Assembly: GCF_040361275.1 (NCBI RefSeq)
Contig: NZ_APNH01000006.1
Location: 116,064 to 180,063, forward strand
Direction of reading: 5' to 3'
Length of the DNA: 64,000 nt
Source of the DNA: Salinisphaera sp. T31B1
GTDB taxonomy: Bacteria > Pseudomonadota > Gammaproteobacteria > Nevskiales > Salinisphaeraceae
In this document: positions 56,699 through 64,000 of the stretch, in pieces
Numbering within the stretch: the first letter of the stretch is position 1
How the letters are laid out: each line of letters opens with the position of its first letter
Translations under genes and position numbers: made by a program
Notes under the pieces: generated by a model
Told to the model about the DNA's origin: nothing
The model's input: only the letters and a program-made list of their open reading frames with translations
Databases searched by the model: none

Positions 56699-56773
56699 AG
56701 GAGATTCGCTCTTGAGCCGGGCTCGCTTTCAGTGATTCAGGGGAATGATGGGCCCATCGGATCCTGGAGTTGC

Positions 56774-57010
56774 TCAACTACGCAGGTATTTGATCAGCGC
56801 CACGATGGCTAGCACCAGCACGACAAGGACAAGGAGTACGAACAATAGCCAGGCGATCATCATCGGGCCGCCCATCATCCCGCATTGCATCATCGATCCG
56901 TTCATCAGATCGCCGTCGCCCATGCGGCCCGGGCCGGTCTGACCCGCGGCAGGGGCGATCCCCACGAGGACGCCCAGCACGCTCAACAGCAATGCTACGA
57001 ACAGTTTCAT
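56774..57010 (-). CDS. Met-rich exported or membrane peptide
   Basis: 78 residues from ATG 57010, with GGAAA just upstream (82 from ATG 57022). A signal-like segment (LFVALLLSVLGVLVGIAPAAG), then a Met/Cys/Gly stretch (NGSMMQCGMMGGPMM) and a second strong membrane segment of Leu/Val. The Met/Cys stretch could bind Cu(I). Lies just before the multicopper oxidase, suggesting partnership (inference). Confidence 0.65.
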   Translation of the reverse strand: MKLFVALLLSVLGVLVGIAPAAGQTGPGRMGDGDLMNGSMMQCGMMGGPMMIAWLLFVLLVLVVLVLAIVALIKYLRS

Positions 57011-57146
57011 GGTGTTTTCCATGCTTTTGGCCGGTAGGAATTTAGGTATCGTGCGGTACTTGTCGTTCAAAATTACTCCAGCATGCCCGGCCAGCGGTGG
57101 GGATTCAGGCAGCCCGAGCCGGAACTCAACGATCCGGCCGATACGC

Positions 57147-57650
57147 TCACTCGCGGTATTGTGCATGTGCCCACATCAGTAATGCAGCGCCGGTTGTGAT
57201 CCAGACATCGGCCAGGTTGAATGCCGGCCAGTGGTACTGTGCGTAATGGAAATCGAGAAAGTCGACGACATGGCCGCGTAGCAGGCGATCCGTCAAGTTA
57301 CCCAGCGCACCGCCTAAAATCGCACTGAGCGCGATCGCTTGACCTTGCGAAGTCACCCCGCGCCACAGCCAGCCCAGCAGCGAGGCTGATATAACAACGG
57401 CGACACCGATCAGGAATGCCCGCTGCCACCCACCGGCATCGGCCAGAAAGCTGAATGCGGCACCCGTATTGTGACGGTGTGTCCAGCTAAAAAATTCTGT
57501 GACGGCTCTGCGCTCGCCATAGTCAACATAGGTGCTGGCCGCGTACTTGGCTGCTTGATCTACGAGCAGAAGCGCAAGAGACAACCCCAACCAACGCAGT
57601 TTGTCGGCCGGGCTAGCACTTTTCAGCGTGCCTATCGACCCCGTAGACAC
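57147..57650 (-). CDS. lspA: Lipoprotein signal peptidase (signal peptidase II)
   Basis: 167 residues, four membrane segments. Catalytic Asp residues in GALGNLTDRLLRGHVVDFLDF and FNLADVWI, and NTGAAFSFL. It cleaves prolipoproteins after lipid attachment. lspA-like genes are known companions of some metal-efflux operons; here it lies directly after two CDF genes. Confidence 0.93.
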   Translation of the reverse strand: MSTGSIGTLKSASPADKLRWLGLSLALLLVDQAAKYAASTYVDYGERRAVTEFFSWTHRHNTGAAFSFLADAGGWQRAFLIGVAVVISASLLGWLWRGVTSQGQAIALSAILGGALGNLTDRLLRGHVVDFLDFHYAQYHWPAFNLADVWITTGAALLMWAHAQYRE

Positions 57651-57692
57651 GAACTGTGCCTCCTGCCCGAATCGCGCTTAAATATCGTCACG

Positions 57693-58322
57693 TCAAAGTG
57701 CTTCTGAGGGCGATGATGCCTGAAGTTCGTCTCGCGTTTGGCGCGCGTCCTTCAGGATGCGGACACCGCCGCGTAGGACGATAAAACCAACGACCAGACC
57801 GATAATGAGATCGGGGTAACGCGTGTCGAAGTAATAGACAAGCGCGCCGCCGATGATGACGCCGACATTGGCGATCACATCGTTGGCCGAAAATATCCAG
57901 CTCGCGCGCATATGCACATCGCCTTGTCGGTGGCGTGCGATGATAAGCAAACAGGCCGTATTGGCGACGAGTGCAGCCACGCCCATCAGCACCATGTAGC
58001 TGGGCTCGGGATTGCTGCCCATCAGGGTTCGCCGAACCACCTCACCCACGGCGAACAACGCGAGCAATATTTGCACGACGCCGCCAATGGAAGCGGCGCG
58101 CGCCTTGTGCTGAGCGGCGCGTCCGACCGCATACAGCCCGGCAGAATAAACCGCCGCATCGGCGAAGTTGTCGAGTGAATCGGCGATCAGTGCGGTCGAG
58201 CCGCCCAGCAAACCAATCGCGAATTCAGCCAGAAACATGACGCCGTTGATCGCCAACAGCCAGTAGAGCGCCTTTTGTTGAGCCTGGTCTTTGGCCTCGA
58301 ATTCACAGCCGCAATCGGCCAT
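57693..58322 (-). CDS. CDF-type cation efflux protein 1
   Basis: 209 residues, about six membrane segments, short CDF form without the cytoplasmic domain. Metal-site patterns ADSLDNFADA and SANDVIANVGV. The N-terminus MADCGCEFEA carries a Cys-x-Cys shared with the other CDF gene. Metal unknown; MerR control suggests Zn, Cd, Pb or Co. Confidence 0.85.
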   Translation of the reverse strand: MADCGCEFEAKDQAQQKALYWLLAINGVMFLAEFAIGLLGGSTALIADSLDNFADAAVYSAGLYAVGRAAQHKARAASIGGVVQILLALFAVGEVVRRTLMGSNPEPSYMVLMGVAALVANTACLLIIARHRQGDVHMRASWIFSANDVIANVGVIIGGALVYYFDTRYPDLIIGLVVGFIVLRGGVRILKDARQTRDELQASSPSEAL

Positions 58323-58381
58323 CGCGTGTTACCCCAATGGTATGAACGGACCTTCCAATCAATGGGAGGATCGAACGTTTC

Positions 58382-59020
58382 TTATTGCGACGGAGACTGA
58401 TGCGCTGTCTGGTCGCCAAGCGTATTTTTTCGTTCCTCGCGTGCCTCGCGCACGATGCCGATCGCCTCCTTGATAATATAGAGACCCAGTGCGGTGCCAA
58501 TGACCAGATCAGGCGCGGCATTGTTCAGAACCAGCACCAGCACGCCGGACAGGATCACCGCCACATTGGCGATTACATCGACCCGGGTGAATAGCCAGGT
58601 CGCCCGCAGATGCACCTCGCTCTGGCGAAAACGCCCCAGCAACCGGAGAACGATGGTGTTGACGGCGAGCGACACAAAAGCGATCCCGATCATCCAAGAG
58701 CCCTCGGGTTCGCTGCCCATGACCGCACGCCATACGACGCCGGCCAGCACGGCTAAACCCAGCAGCAATAGTATCGACCCGCTCAATTGACCCGCAGAGG
58801 CCTTGAAGCGTGCACTGCGTGTCATGGCGACCAAGCCGATCGCATAGGCGCTGGCGTCCGCCAGCATATCCAACGAATCGGCGACCAGCCCCATAGACTG
58901 GGCGATAAGGCCGGCCGTGATGCCGACCACGAACATCGTGGCGTTGAGCGCCAGGGCGATCCGTAGAATTCGGCGCTCGTCCTCGTTGCTCGCTTCGACG
59001 TGACAGCCGCAATCGCTCAT
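58382..59020 (-). CDS. CDF-type cation efflux protein 2
   Basis: 212 residues from ATG 59020, preceded by AGAGGA. About six membrane segments; ADSLDMLADA and TRVDVIANVAV site patterns. N-terminus MSDCGCHVEA. Paralog of CDF 1, 59 nt upstream. First gene after the MerR-type promoter at 59084-59114. Confidence 0.85.
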   Translation of the reverse strand: MSDCGCHVEASNEDERRILRIALALNATMFVVGITAGLIAQSMGLVADSLDMLADASAYAIGLVAMTRSARFKASAGQLSGSILLLLGLAVLAGVVWRAVMGSEPEGSWMIGIAFVSLAVNTIVLRLLGRFRQSEVHLRATWLFTRVDVIANVAVILSGVLVLVLNNAAPDLVIGTALGLYIIKEAIGIVREAREERKNTLGDQTAHQSPSQ

Positions 59021-59083
59021 TTCATGTCCTCTTCTTCGCAAACATCGGCGCAGTCGAGTATCGACTGTGATTTCTGTATCATG

Positions 59084-59114
59084 ATCCTAGAACCTCTAGC
59101 CACTAGAGGGTCAA
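59084..59114 (-). promoter_or_regulatory. MerR-type promoter of the CDF-lspA-oxidase operon
   Basis: Minus strand: -35 TTGACC, 19-bp spacer holding the dyad CCTCTAG-TGG-CTAGAGG, -10 TAGGAT. The long spacer with a centred dyad is the mark of MerR-family promoters, close to PbrR/CadR sites. Located at the very end of and just after lnt. Confidence 0.8.
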
Positions 59115-59118
59115 GCGA

Positions 59119-60660
59119 TCAGCGCGAAGAATTTCGTTTGCCTTTTCTCCCTACCCCAACGAGCACGCTCAGCGCGATCCCAATGAAAGCCAGCACTGGC
59201 TTATCCCGCCAGCGGACATAGGGCGTGCTCCCCGTGCGCGGTGTGACCTCTGCCGGCAAAACAGTCGGCTCGAATTGTGGCGCGCGCGCCAGCAGTTGAC
59301 CGTTGTGATCGATTACCGCCGTGAGCCCGGTGTTGGTTGATCGTAAGAGCGGACGCCCAGTCTCAATGGCGCGCATTTGCGCAATTTGCAGATGTTGATG
59401 CGGCCCGAGAGAATCCCCGAACCAGGCGTCGTTACTCAGGTTGACCAACAACTGCGCGGCCGGGAGCAGGTCGGCGACTTCAGCGCCGAACGCCACATCA
59501 AAGCAAATCAATGCACCGATGGGCACGCCGGAGGCATATAGCAGTCGCGGTTGCTGGCCTGCACTGAAGTCTTTTAGCGGTGCGCCCAGGATATTGAGCC
59601 ATGGACCGACCAGTCCGCGCAGTGGGACGTATTCACCGAAGGGCACCAGATGGCGCTTGTAATAGAAGCGACGCGGACGAGCCAAACTGACGGCGGCATT
59701 GTATGCCTGGCCTTGGTCGGTGCGTACGGGAATCCCGAGTATCAGGGTCGATCCGCGTGCGCCAAGGCGTGTTTGGAGTCGGTCTAAATATTCAGAGGCT
59801 TGATCGAACCACGCCGGCACGGCGGTTTCCGGCCAGACGATAAGGTCGGTTCCCGCGTAGGGTTGGGTAAGCGCTCGATAGCGCCCCAAGGTGAACGCGA
59901 GCGCCTCCGGCTTCCACTTCCTGTCTTGTTCCACATTCCCCTGCACGAGTGCGATGGACAGTGGCTTGGCTACCGGCTCGGTCCATTCACGATCAAGCAG
60001 TGATGCGCCGAGCAATAGCGCCACCAGTGCGCCGCTGGCGATGGCCAGGCGCCGCAAACTGAAACGAAGCGCCGTCCACGCCAGAGCCCCTGCCATCACG
60101 GCCACCACAAAGCTCACGCCCAGCACGCCAAAAACCGGCGCGATTGCGGCAAACGGTGTGCCGATCTGGCTGTAACCTAGAAAAAGCCAAGGAAAGCCGG
60201 TCAGGAACCAGAGCCGGGCCCATTCGCTCAATACCCATGCCGCCGGCAATCCAAGCCATAGTGCGAAACCACCCATCCGCGGGCATAAGGTGCGCACGAG
60301 AAATATCGCTGACCACGGGAACAAGGCCAACAACGCCACAAAGCCCACAGTGACGAGCATGGCAATCACAGGCCCGCTGCCATAGCGACTTATGCTGATA
60401 AACACCCAGGACACGCCTACGCCGAAGTAACCCAGACCGAAGAAATAGCTCGCCCAGAGCGCCTGGCGTTTCGGTAGACGGGCGGCCAGTAGGAATAGAA
60501 CAGCCGGCGACAGCACGGCGAGCCAATACCAACCCAACGGCGCGAAAGCCAGCGGCAGGACGGCGCCAGCAAGCAACGCCAAGGCATACATCGCGCACAT
60601 GCCCGAAAATACTGTCGCGTTGCGCGCCGACACATGGCTGATCGAGGCTTGCTTGTACAC
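59119..60660 (-). CDS. lnt: Apolipoprotein N-acyltransferase
   Basis: 513 residues from GTG 60660. N-terminal membrane domain, then a nitrilase-type periplasmic domain with the Glu (WPETAVP), Lys (KRHLVPFGEY) and Cys (ICFDVAFGAEV) of the catalytic triad. The family's ICYE reads ICFD here. It adds the third acyl chain to lipoproteins. It is unusual as transposon cargo; with lspA it gives two lipoprotein-maturation enzymes on one metal transposon. Confidence 0.93.
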   Translation of the reverse strand: MYKQASISHVSARNATVFSGMCAMYALALLAGAVLPLAFAPLGWYWLAVLSPAVLFLLAARLPKRQALWASYFFGLGYFGVGVSWVFISISRYGSGPVIAMLVTVGFVALLALFPWSAIFLVRTLCPRMGGFALWLGLPAAWVLSEWARLWFLTGFPWLFLGYSQIGTPFAAIAPVFGVLGVSFVVAVMAGALAWTALRFSLRRLAIASGALVALLLGASLLDREWTEPVAKPLSIALVQGNVEQDRKWKPEALAFTLGRYRALTQPYAGTDLIVWPETAVPAWFDQASEYLDRLQTRLGARGSTLILGIPVRTDQGQAYNAAVSLARPRRFYYKRHLVPFGEYVPLRGLVGPWLNILGAPLKDFSAGQQPRLLYASGVPIGALICFDVAFGAEVADLLPAAQLLVNLSNDAWFGDSLGPHQHLQIAQMRAIETGRPLLRSTNTGLTAVIDHNGQLLARAPQFEPTVLPAEVTPRTGSTPYVRWRDKPVLAFIGIALSVLVGVGRKGKRNSSR

Positions 60661-60704
60661 GCGATCTCCCTACGCTTGATTTGCCAGCGGGCGACAGAAA
60701 CCGC

Positions 60705-60735
60705 ACAGTAAATCCTCTAGTTGCTAGAGTTTCAA
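60705..60735 (-). promoter_or_regulatory. MerR-type promoter of lnt
   Basis: Minus strand: -35 TTGAAA, 19-bp spacer with the dyad CTCTAG-CAA-CTAGAG (60715-60729), -10 TACTGT. It lies between divergent lnt and merR and probably also serves as the regulator's own operator. Confidence 0.8.
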
Positions 60736-60748
60736 GCACGAGGTATTC

Positions 60749-61156
60749 ATGACGCAATCCGATCTGCGTATTGGCGATCTGGCTCGACGCACAGGCGTGG
60801 GGGCGGCCACGATCCGTTACTATGGCGATATAGGTTTGCTGCCGGAAGCGGGCCGCAGTGAGGGTGGCCAGCGCCACTACGGCCCGCCACACGTCGAACG
60901 GCTTACGTTCATCAAGCGCTGCCGGGAAATGGGGTTCAGTCAAAACGATGTGCGCACGCTGCTGAAACAAGCGGATCAACGCGATGCTTCCTGTGAAGAC
61001 GTGGCGCGGCTGGCGGGAAAGCATCTTGAATCCGTGCGGGGCAAGCTTGCGGCCCTGCACGCGCTGGAAGAATCACTGGAGGATATGCTCCATGCCTGCA
61101 ACGGGGGTCGAATTGGGGATTGCCGCATTGTCGAGTGCTTGGCGAATCACGAGTAG
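60749..61156 (+). CDS. MerR-family metal regulator (PbrR/CadR/ZntR-like)
   Basis: 135 residues. N-terminal winged helix (LRIGDLARRTGVGAATIRYYGDIGLLP), coiled-coil dimer helix, and Cys in ASCEDVARL and HACNGGRIGDCRIVECL, the metal-binding pattern of Zn/Cd/Pb sensors. Divergent from lnt; two matching operators point to coordinated control of lnt and the CDF operon. Confidence 0.9.
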   Translation: MTQSDLRIGDLARRTGVGAATIRYYGDIGLLPEAGRSEGGQRHYGPPHVERLTFIKRCREMGFSQNDVRTLLKQADQRDASCEDVARLAGKHLESVRGKLAALHALEESLEDMLHACNGGRIGDCRIVECLANHE

Positions 61157-61183
61157 CTATTATGCGCCGCGTGCTAGCGGCGC

Positions 61184-61223
61184 GGCTTAGCGTACGATTT
61201 TTTCCGTTTCGTGAGTTGACCCC
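61184..61223 (-). repeat. Right terminal inverted repeat of the Tn3 transposon
   Basis: On the minus strand begins GGGGTCAACTCACGAAACGG; TTCAG follows at 61224-61228. Confidence 0.95.
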
Positions 61224-61423
61224 TTCAGGTTCCAGTGGGCTTGTTTGCATTGGGTCTGGAGGTCAATACAGTCGGCGAGCCGTTGATTGAGCAAGTCCGC
61301 GACCTGAGCCCGGGTCGCCGGCGGCAGGTCATTCTTGGTGCGATAGAGCTTGGTGTTCGCGGGGGTGCGCTCGGAGGGTGTGGCACCACCCGTGCGTGTC
61401 GATGCCGCTGTTTTGGTCGTCAT
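61224..61423 (-). pseudogene. dps: dps, 5' part split by the Tn3 transposon
   Basis: Starts MTTKTAASTRTGGATPSERT and continues to QCKQAHWNLK, the first helix of Dps, where the transposon end begins. AAAGGAG lies before the ATG. The rest of the gene is at 50124-50498. Confidence 0.92.
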
Positions 61424-61444
61424 AACGTACTCCTTTTGATATAG

Positions 61445-61580
61445 ACCATGAAGTTCTGGTTCAGGTAGAGCGCAAGCATGCTGATCTTGTGATCTTCCCG
61501 GCGATTGCTGGCCATGTCACCGCGTCGGGCGAAGCACACTCGGTTTCGGCCAGCTTGTCGCTGACACAGCCCACACCGGT
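61445..61580 (-). pseudogene. Tn3-family transposase remnant, copy 2
   Basis: FARRGDMASNRREDHKISML and FYTGVGCVSDKLAET occur in different frames. Same region as copy 1 at 49.2-49.5 kb, but shorter at the 3' end. Directly upstream of dps. Confidence 0.7.
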
Positions 61581-61581
61581 A

Positions 61582-61640
61582 TAGAACGATGACGACGACA
61601 TCGAAACGCTTGGGCTTAGCCACGGGCGCCGCCGTCTTGA
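61582..61640 (-). pseudogene. 5' fragment of a flavoprotein reductase gene
   Basis: Encodes KTAAPVAKPKRFDVVVI, the start of a Rossmann-type FAD enzyme (MerA/Lpd type), truncated by the transposase remnant. It follows the Old Yellow Enzyme stop. Confidence 0.5.
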
Positions 61641-61642
61641 GC

Positions 61643-62812
61643 TCAATCTGATTCGTGCAAAGGCTCGAAGATATCCGCCTGATTGGCTTCCCAATCAGCC
61701 TGATTGTCGAGCGTGGCCAGCGGCGACAGCATGTCCGGATCGAAATCGTTCTGCTTGCGGCCCTCGGTCATGCGCCGGGGCCAGTCGGCGTTGACCAATG
61801 CCCCGCGCCCGACCGCGACCAGGCTGGCGCCGCCGGACACGAGTTGGTCTTCGGCCTTACCGCCGTCGTGTAGTTTGCCGTTGGCGATCACCGCGATGCC
61901 GCCGCCGTGTTCGGCGGCCAGTTCGGCCAAGCTCGGGCCGTCGTCGGAAAAAGCCGGATCGACCGCGCCGGCGCCGGTGACGTGGATATAACTCGCGCCG
62001 GCCTCGGCCATGGCACGAAAAATCACGGCGGCGTCGTCCGGACCGTCCCAGCGATAATTGATATCGGCGATCTTGGTCTGCGATAGACGCACGCCGACTG
62101 CGAAGTCGCGGCCCACCGCGTCGCGCACGCTTTGCACCACGCGCCGGACCATGCGCACGCGGTTGCCGATATCGCCGCCGTACTCGTCGTCGCGTTGGTT
62201 GTGATAAGCGGTGATGAACTCATCGAGCAGATAACCGTTGGCGCCGTGAATTTCCACGCCGTCGAAGCCGGTTTGCATCGCGCGCTGGGCCGCGGCCACG
62301 AAACCGTCGATCACCTCGATGATGCCGGTTTCGGTCAGCGCTTCGGGCACCGGATACGGCTCGCCGTTGCCGTGGTAGATCGGATTGGTTTCGCCATAGG
62401 GTGCAACCGCCGACGGCCCGACGTTCACGTCGGCATAGTCGTTGTACTGCGACTGCGCGCCGGCGTGCATGAGCTGCATGACGAACCGTGCGCCGGCGTC
62501 GTGGACCGCGTCGACCACCGGCTGCCAGGCCGCGGCGTGCGCCTCCGTGGCAATCCCCGGCTGGCGATAATAGCCGCGGCTGTAGGCCGTATCGGTGAAC
62601 GTGCCTTCGGTAATCACCAGGCCGAAACCGCCGCGGGCATAGCGGCGGTAATACTCGACCATCTGCTCGGTCGGTCGGCCGTCGGGATGGGCGCTGGTGC
62701 GGGTCATCGGGGCCACCGTGGCGCGATTGTCCAGTGCCAGTGAATCGATGCGAATCGGCGAAAACAGGGTGGAGTAGTGTTCGCTTCCGGGTAGGGGCTG
62801 GGTTTGTGTCAT
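61643..62812 (-). CDS. Old Yellow Enzyme-family NADH:flavin oxidoreductase
   Basis: 389-residue FMN TIM barrel: ATVAPMTRTSAHPDG, MQLMHAGAQS, GFDGVEIHGANGYLLDEFI with the catalytic pair HGAN, NRVRMVRRVVQSVRDAVG and GRGALVNADWP. It reduces activated alkenes such as enones or nitro compounds. Intact; a truncated copy is at 49.8-50.0 kb. Confidence 0.92.
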   Translation of the reverse strand: MTQTQPLPGSEHYSTLFSPIRIDSLALDNRATVAPMTRTSAHPDGRPTEQMVEYYRRYARGGFGLVITEGTFTDTAYSRGYYRQPGIATEAHAAAWQPVVDAVHDAGARFVMQLMHAGAQSQYNDYADVNVGPSAVAPYGETNPIYHGNGEPYPVPEALTETGIIEVIDGFVAAAQRAMQTGFDGVEIHGANGYLLDEFITAYHNQRDDEYGGDIGNRVRMVRRVVQSVRDAVGRDFAVGVRLSQTKIADINYRWDGPDDAAVIFRAMAEAGASYIHVTGAGAVDPAFSDDGPSLAELAAEHGGGIAVIANGKLHDGGKAEDQLVSGGASLVAVGRGALVNADWPRRMTEGRKQNDFDPDMLSPLATLDNQADWEANQADIFEPLHESD

Positions 62813-62883
62813 GTTGATTTCTCTTGAGGAATTGCTCGACGAACTGCTTTTTCGTGCCTACTGGCGCGGCGGCTCGTTGGAGA

Positions 62884-63597
62884 TCATCGTGCAGGCGCGG
62901 TATCGCGAGAACCGACGCGCTGACGGATCTGCTCGAGCAGCGCCTGCGCCGCGTCCGCCGAGGACGCCGGATTCTGGCCGGTAATCAGGTTGTTTTCGGT
63001 GACGACGTGCGACGCCCAGTCTTCGCCCTTGGAATAACGACCGCCGTTGTCCTTGAGCGAATCCTCGACCAAAAACGGCACCACGTCGGTCAGGCCCGCG
63101 CCTTGTTCCTCGCTGTTGGTGAACCCGGTCACGGATTTGCCTTTGACCAGTGGCGCGCCGTCGGCGTCTTTGGTTTTACGCAGCACGCCAGGAGCGTGGC
63201 AAACCAGGGCTAGCGGCAGGCCGGCGGCGTGGGTGGTTTCGATCAGGGCTATGGAATCGCTGTCCTCGGCCAGATCCCAGAGCGGGCCGTGGCCGCCGGG
63301 ATAGAACACGCCGTCGAAATCGTCTTCGGCCACATCAGCCAGCTTGGCGGTGTCCGCCAGCGCGGCTTGCGCGTCGCCGTCTTGCTTGAAGCGACGGGTG
63401 GCCTCGGTCTGGGCGTCTTCGCTGTCGCTGGCCGGGTCGACCGGCGGCTGGCCGCCGGCCGGTGAAGCCAGCGCCACTTCGGCTCCGGCGTCGATGAAGA
63501 CATAGTAGGGTGCGGCGAATTCCTCCAGCCAGAAGCCGGTGGGCTTGCCGGTATCGCCGAGTTGGTCGTGCGAGGTCAAAACCATGAGTATTTTCAT
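62884..63597 (-). CDS. DJ-1/PfpI-family protein, Hsp31/glyoxalase III type
   Basis: 237 residues. Nucleophile elbow LVCHAPG with catalytic Cys, GFWLEE with the conserved Glu, and FYPGGHGPLWD. Likely glyoxalase III or deglycase/chaperone. Two DJ-1/PfpI genes and Old Yellow Enzyme form a carbonyl/electrophile stress group. Confidence 0.88.
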   Translation of the reverse strand: MKILMVLTSHDQLGDTGKPTGFWLEEFAAPYYVFIDAGAEVALASPAGGQPPVDPASDSEDAQTEATRRFKQDGDAQAALADTAKLADVAEDDFDGVFYPGGHGPLWDLAEDSDSIALIETTHAAGLPLALVCHAPGVLRKTKDADGAPLVKGKSVTGFTNSEEQGAGLTDVVPFLVEDSLKDNGGRYSKGEDWASHVVTENNLITGQNPASSADAAQALLEQIRQRVGSRDTAPAR

Positions 63598-63714
63598 AAT
63601 ATCCTCTCGGGTGAGTCGGGGGTTACACTCCGGCAGCTCGCGCGCGCCGGCCCATCATCAATCAGGTAAACAGAGATTTTCGATTGGAGGGCCGGCAAGC
63701 CGGATTGGCGATCA

Positions 63715-64000
63715 CTAACCGGTGGTCGACGGGCGATGCTTGCCTTCGGCGAATTCCTCGACCATCTTGGCGTTGAACGCCGGGATATCGTCGGGGCTGC
63801 GGCTGGTGACCAGACCCTGGTCGACGACCACTTCTTCGTCCACCCAGTTCGCGCCGGCGTTTTTCAGATCGGTCTGCAGCGTGTGAAATGAGGTCATGCG
63901 CTTGCCGGCGACCTGCTGGGCGTCGATCAGCGTCCAGGGCGCATGGCAGATCGCGGCGACCGGCTTGCCGGCTTCAAAGAACGCGCGGACGAACGCCAGC
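63715..64000 (-). CDS. DJ-1/PfpI-family protein, C-terminal part (cut by window end)
   Basis: About 95 residues visible, open to the window edge. [14 protein letters not shown] holds the catalytic Cys-His, followed by [39 protein letters not shown], typical of PfpI/YhbO proteins. The N-terminal half is outside the window. Confidence 0.88.
   Translation of the reverse strand, partial: LAFVRAFFEAGKPVAAICHAPWTLIDAQQVAGKRMTSFHTLQTDLKNAGANWVDEEVVVDQGLVTSRSPDDIPAFNAKMVEEFAEGKHRPSTTG

Larger units (their letters stand above)
50499..61223. mobile_element. Complete Tn3-family metal/redox transposon
   Basis: 10,725 bp bounded by perfect 40-bp inverted repeats and the direct repeat TTCAG (50494-50498 and 61224-61228). 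Contents: tnpA, tnpR, candidate res, 1-Cys peroxiredoxin, multicopper oxidase, Met-rich peptide, lspA, two CDF genes, lnt and merR. Perfect ends and target duplication point to a recent insertion, here into dps. Confidence 0.95.

Noticed and set aside
57147..60660. lspA and lnt as chromosomal housekeeping genes
   Set aside because: They lie inside perfect 40-bp transposon ends with a target duplication, in a metal-regulated operon.
1..64000. tRNA, rRNA, integrase att sites, replication origin or oriT
   Set aside because: Looked for and not seen; absence does not exclude them outside the window or in forms not visible by eye.

Overview
The window is a GC-rich accessory region of a proteobacterium, most likely a gammaproteobacterium. 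It looks like a large conjugative plasmid or an SXT/R391/IncC-like integrative conjugative element (ICE). The evidence is an F-type transfer operon in the order dsbC-traC-trbI-traF-traW-traU-traN, an AcaB/DUF1845-type protein, KfrA, toxin-antitoxin pairs, an SOS-type DNA polymerase and many short unknown genes. No replication gene, integrase, oriT, rRNA, tRNA or CRISPR array was seen, so plasmid versus ICE stays open. A halophilic or metal-exposed host would fit the stress cargo, but genus cannot be read from the sequence.

Left part (1-19 kb): a 2891-residue secreted protein with eleven ~100-residue Ig-like repeats is followed by three tandem terminator-plus-promoter modules. Then comes a tightly overlapped transfer operon: DsbC-like, TraC ATPase, TrbI, S26-type TraF, a TrbC-TraW fusion, an EAL-domain c-di-GMP phosphodiesterase, TraU and TraN. 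The EAL gene is embedded between traW and traU, with overlapping stop and start codons on both sides.

Accessory region (19-29 kb): SRAP protein, a minus-strand group of secreted or lipoprotein unknowns, and an AcaB-like protein. Next is an array of four unknown small genes, each preceded by a related hairpin-rich leader. A DUF4224 protein, a secreted endonuclease/exonuclease/phosphatase and a DUF4942 methyltransferase follow. Five promoters in 8.8-25.5 kb share a box (roughly AAAAAYCRNCGYTTT) placed 26-30 nt before a -10-like hexamer. This suggests a common activator of the FlhDC/AcaCD/SetCD kind.

Defence and stress region (28.5-42 kb): Xre-RES toxin-antitoxin, an RloC-like ATPase with a CxxC hook and a HEPN-like RxxxxH motif, and an MmeI-like restriction-modification fusion. 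Also present are a lone receiver domain, Mn-catalase, a DUF2383 ferritin-like protein, an intact IS1182-family element with inverted repeats, and a Y-family polymerase behind a LexA-like box. 42-49 kb holds unknown plasmid-type genes, KfrA and a ParD-like/zeta pair.

Right part (49-64 kb): a complete 10.7-kb Tn3-family transposon with 40-bp perfect inverted repeats and the 5-bp target duplication TTCAG has cut a dps gene in two. It carries tnpA, tnpR, a 1-Cys peroxiredoxin, multicopper oxidase, Met-rich membrane peptide, lspA, two CDF transporters, lnt and a MerR regulator with two MerR-type promoters. Around it are duplicated remnants of an Old Yellow Enzyme/flavoprotein reductase/old transposase junction, then intact Old Yellow Enzyme and two DJ-1/PfpI genes. 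The metal and redox cargo appears to have been stacked in several rounds.
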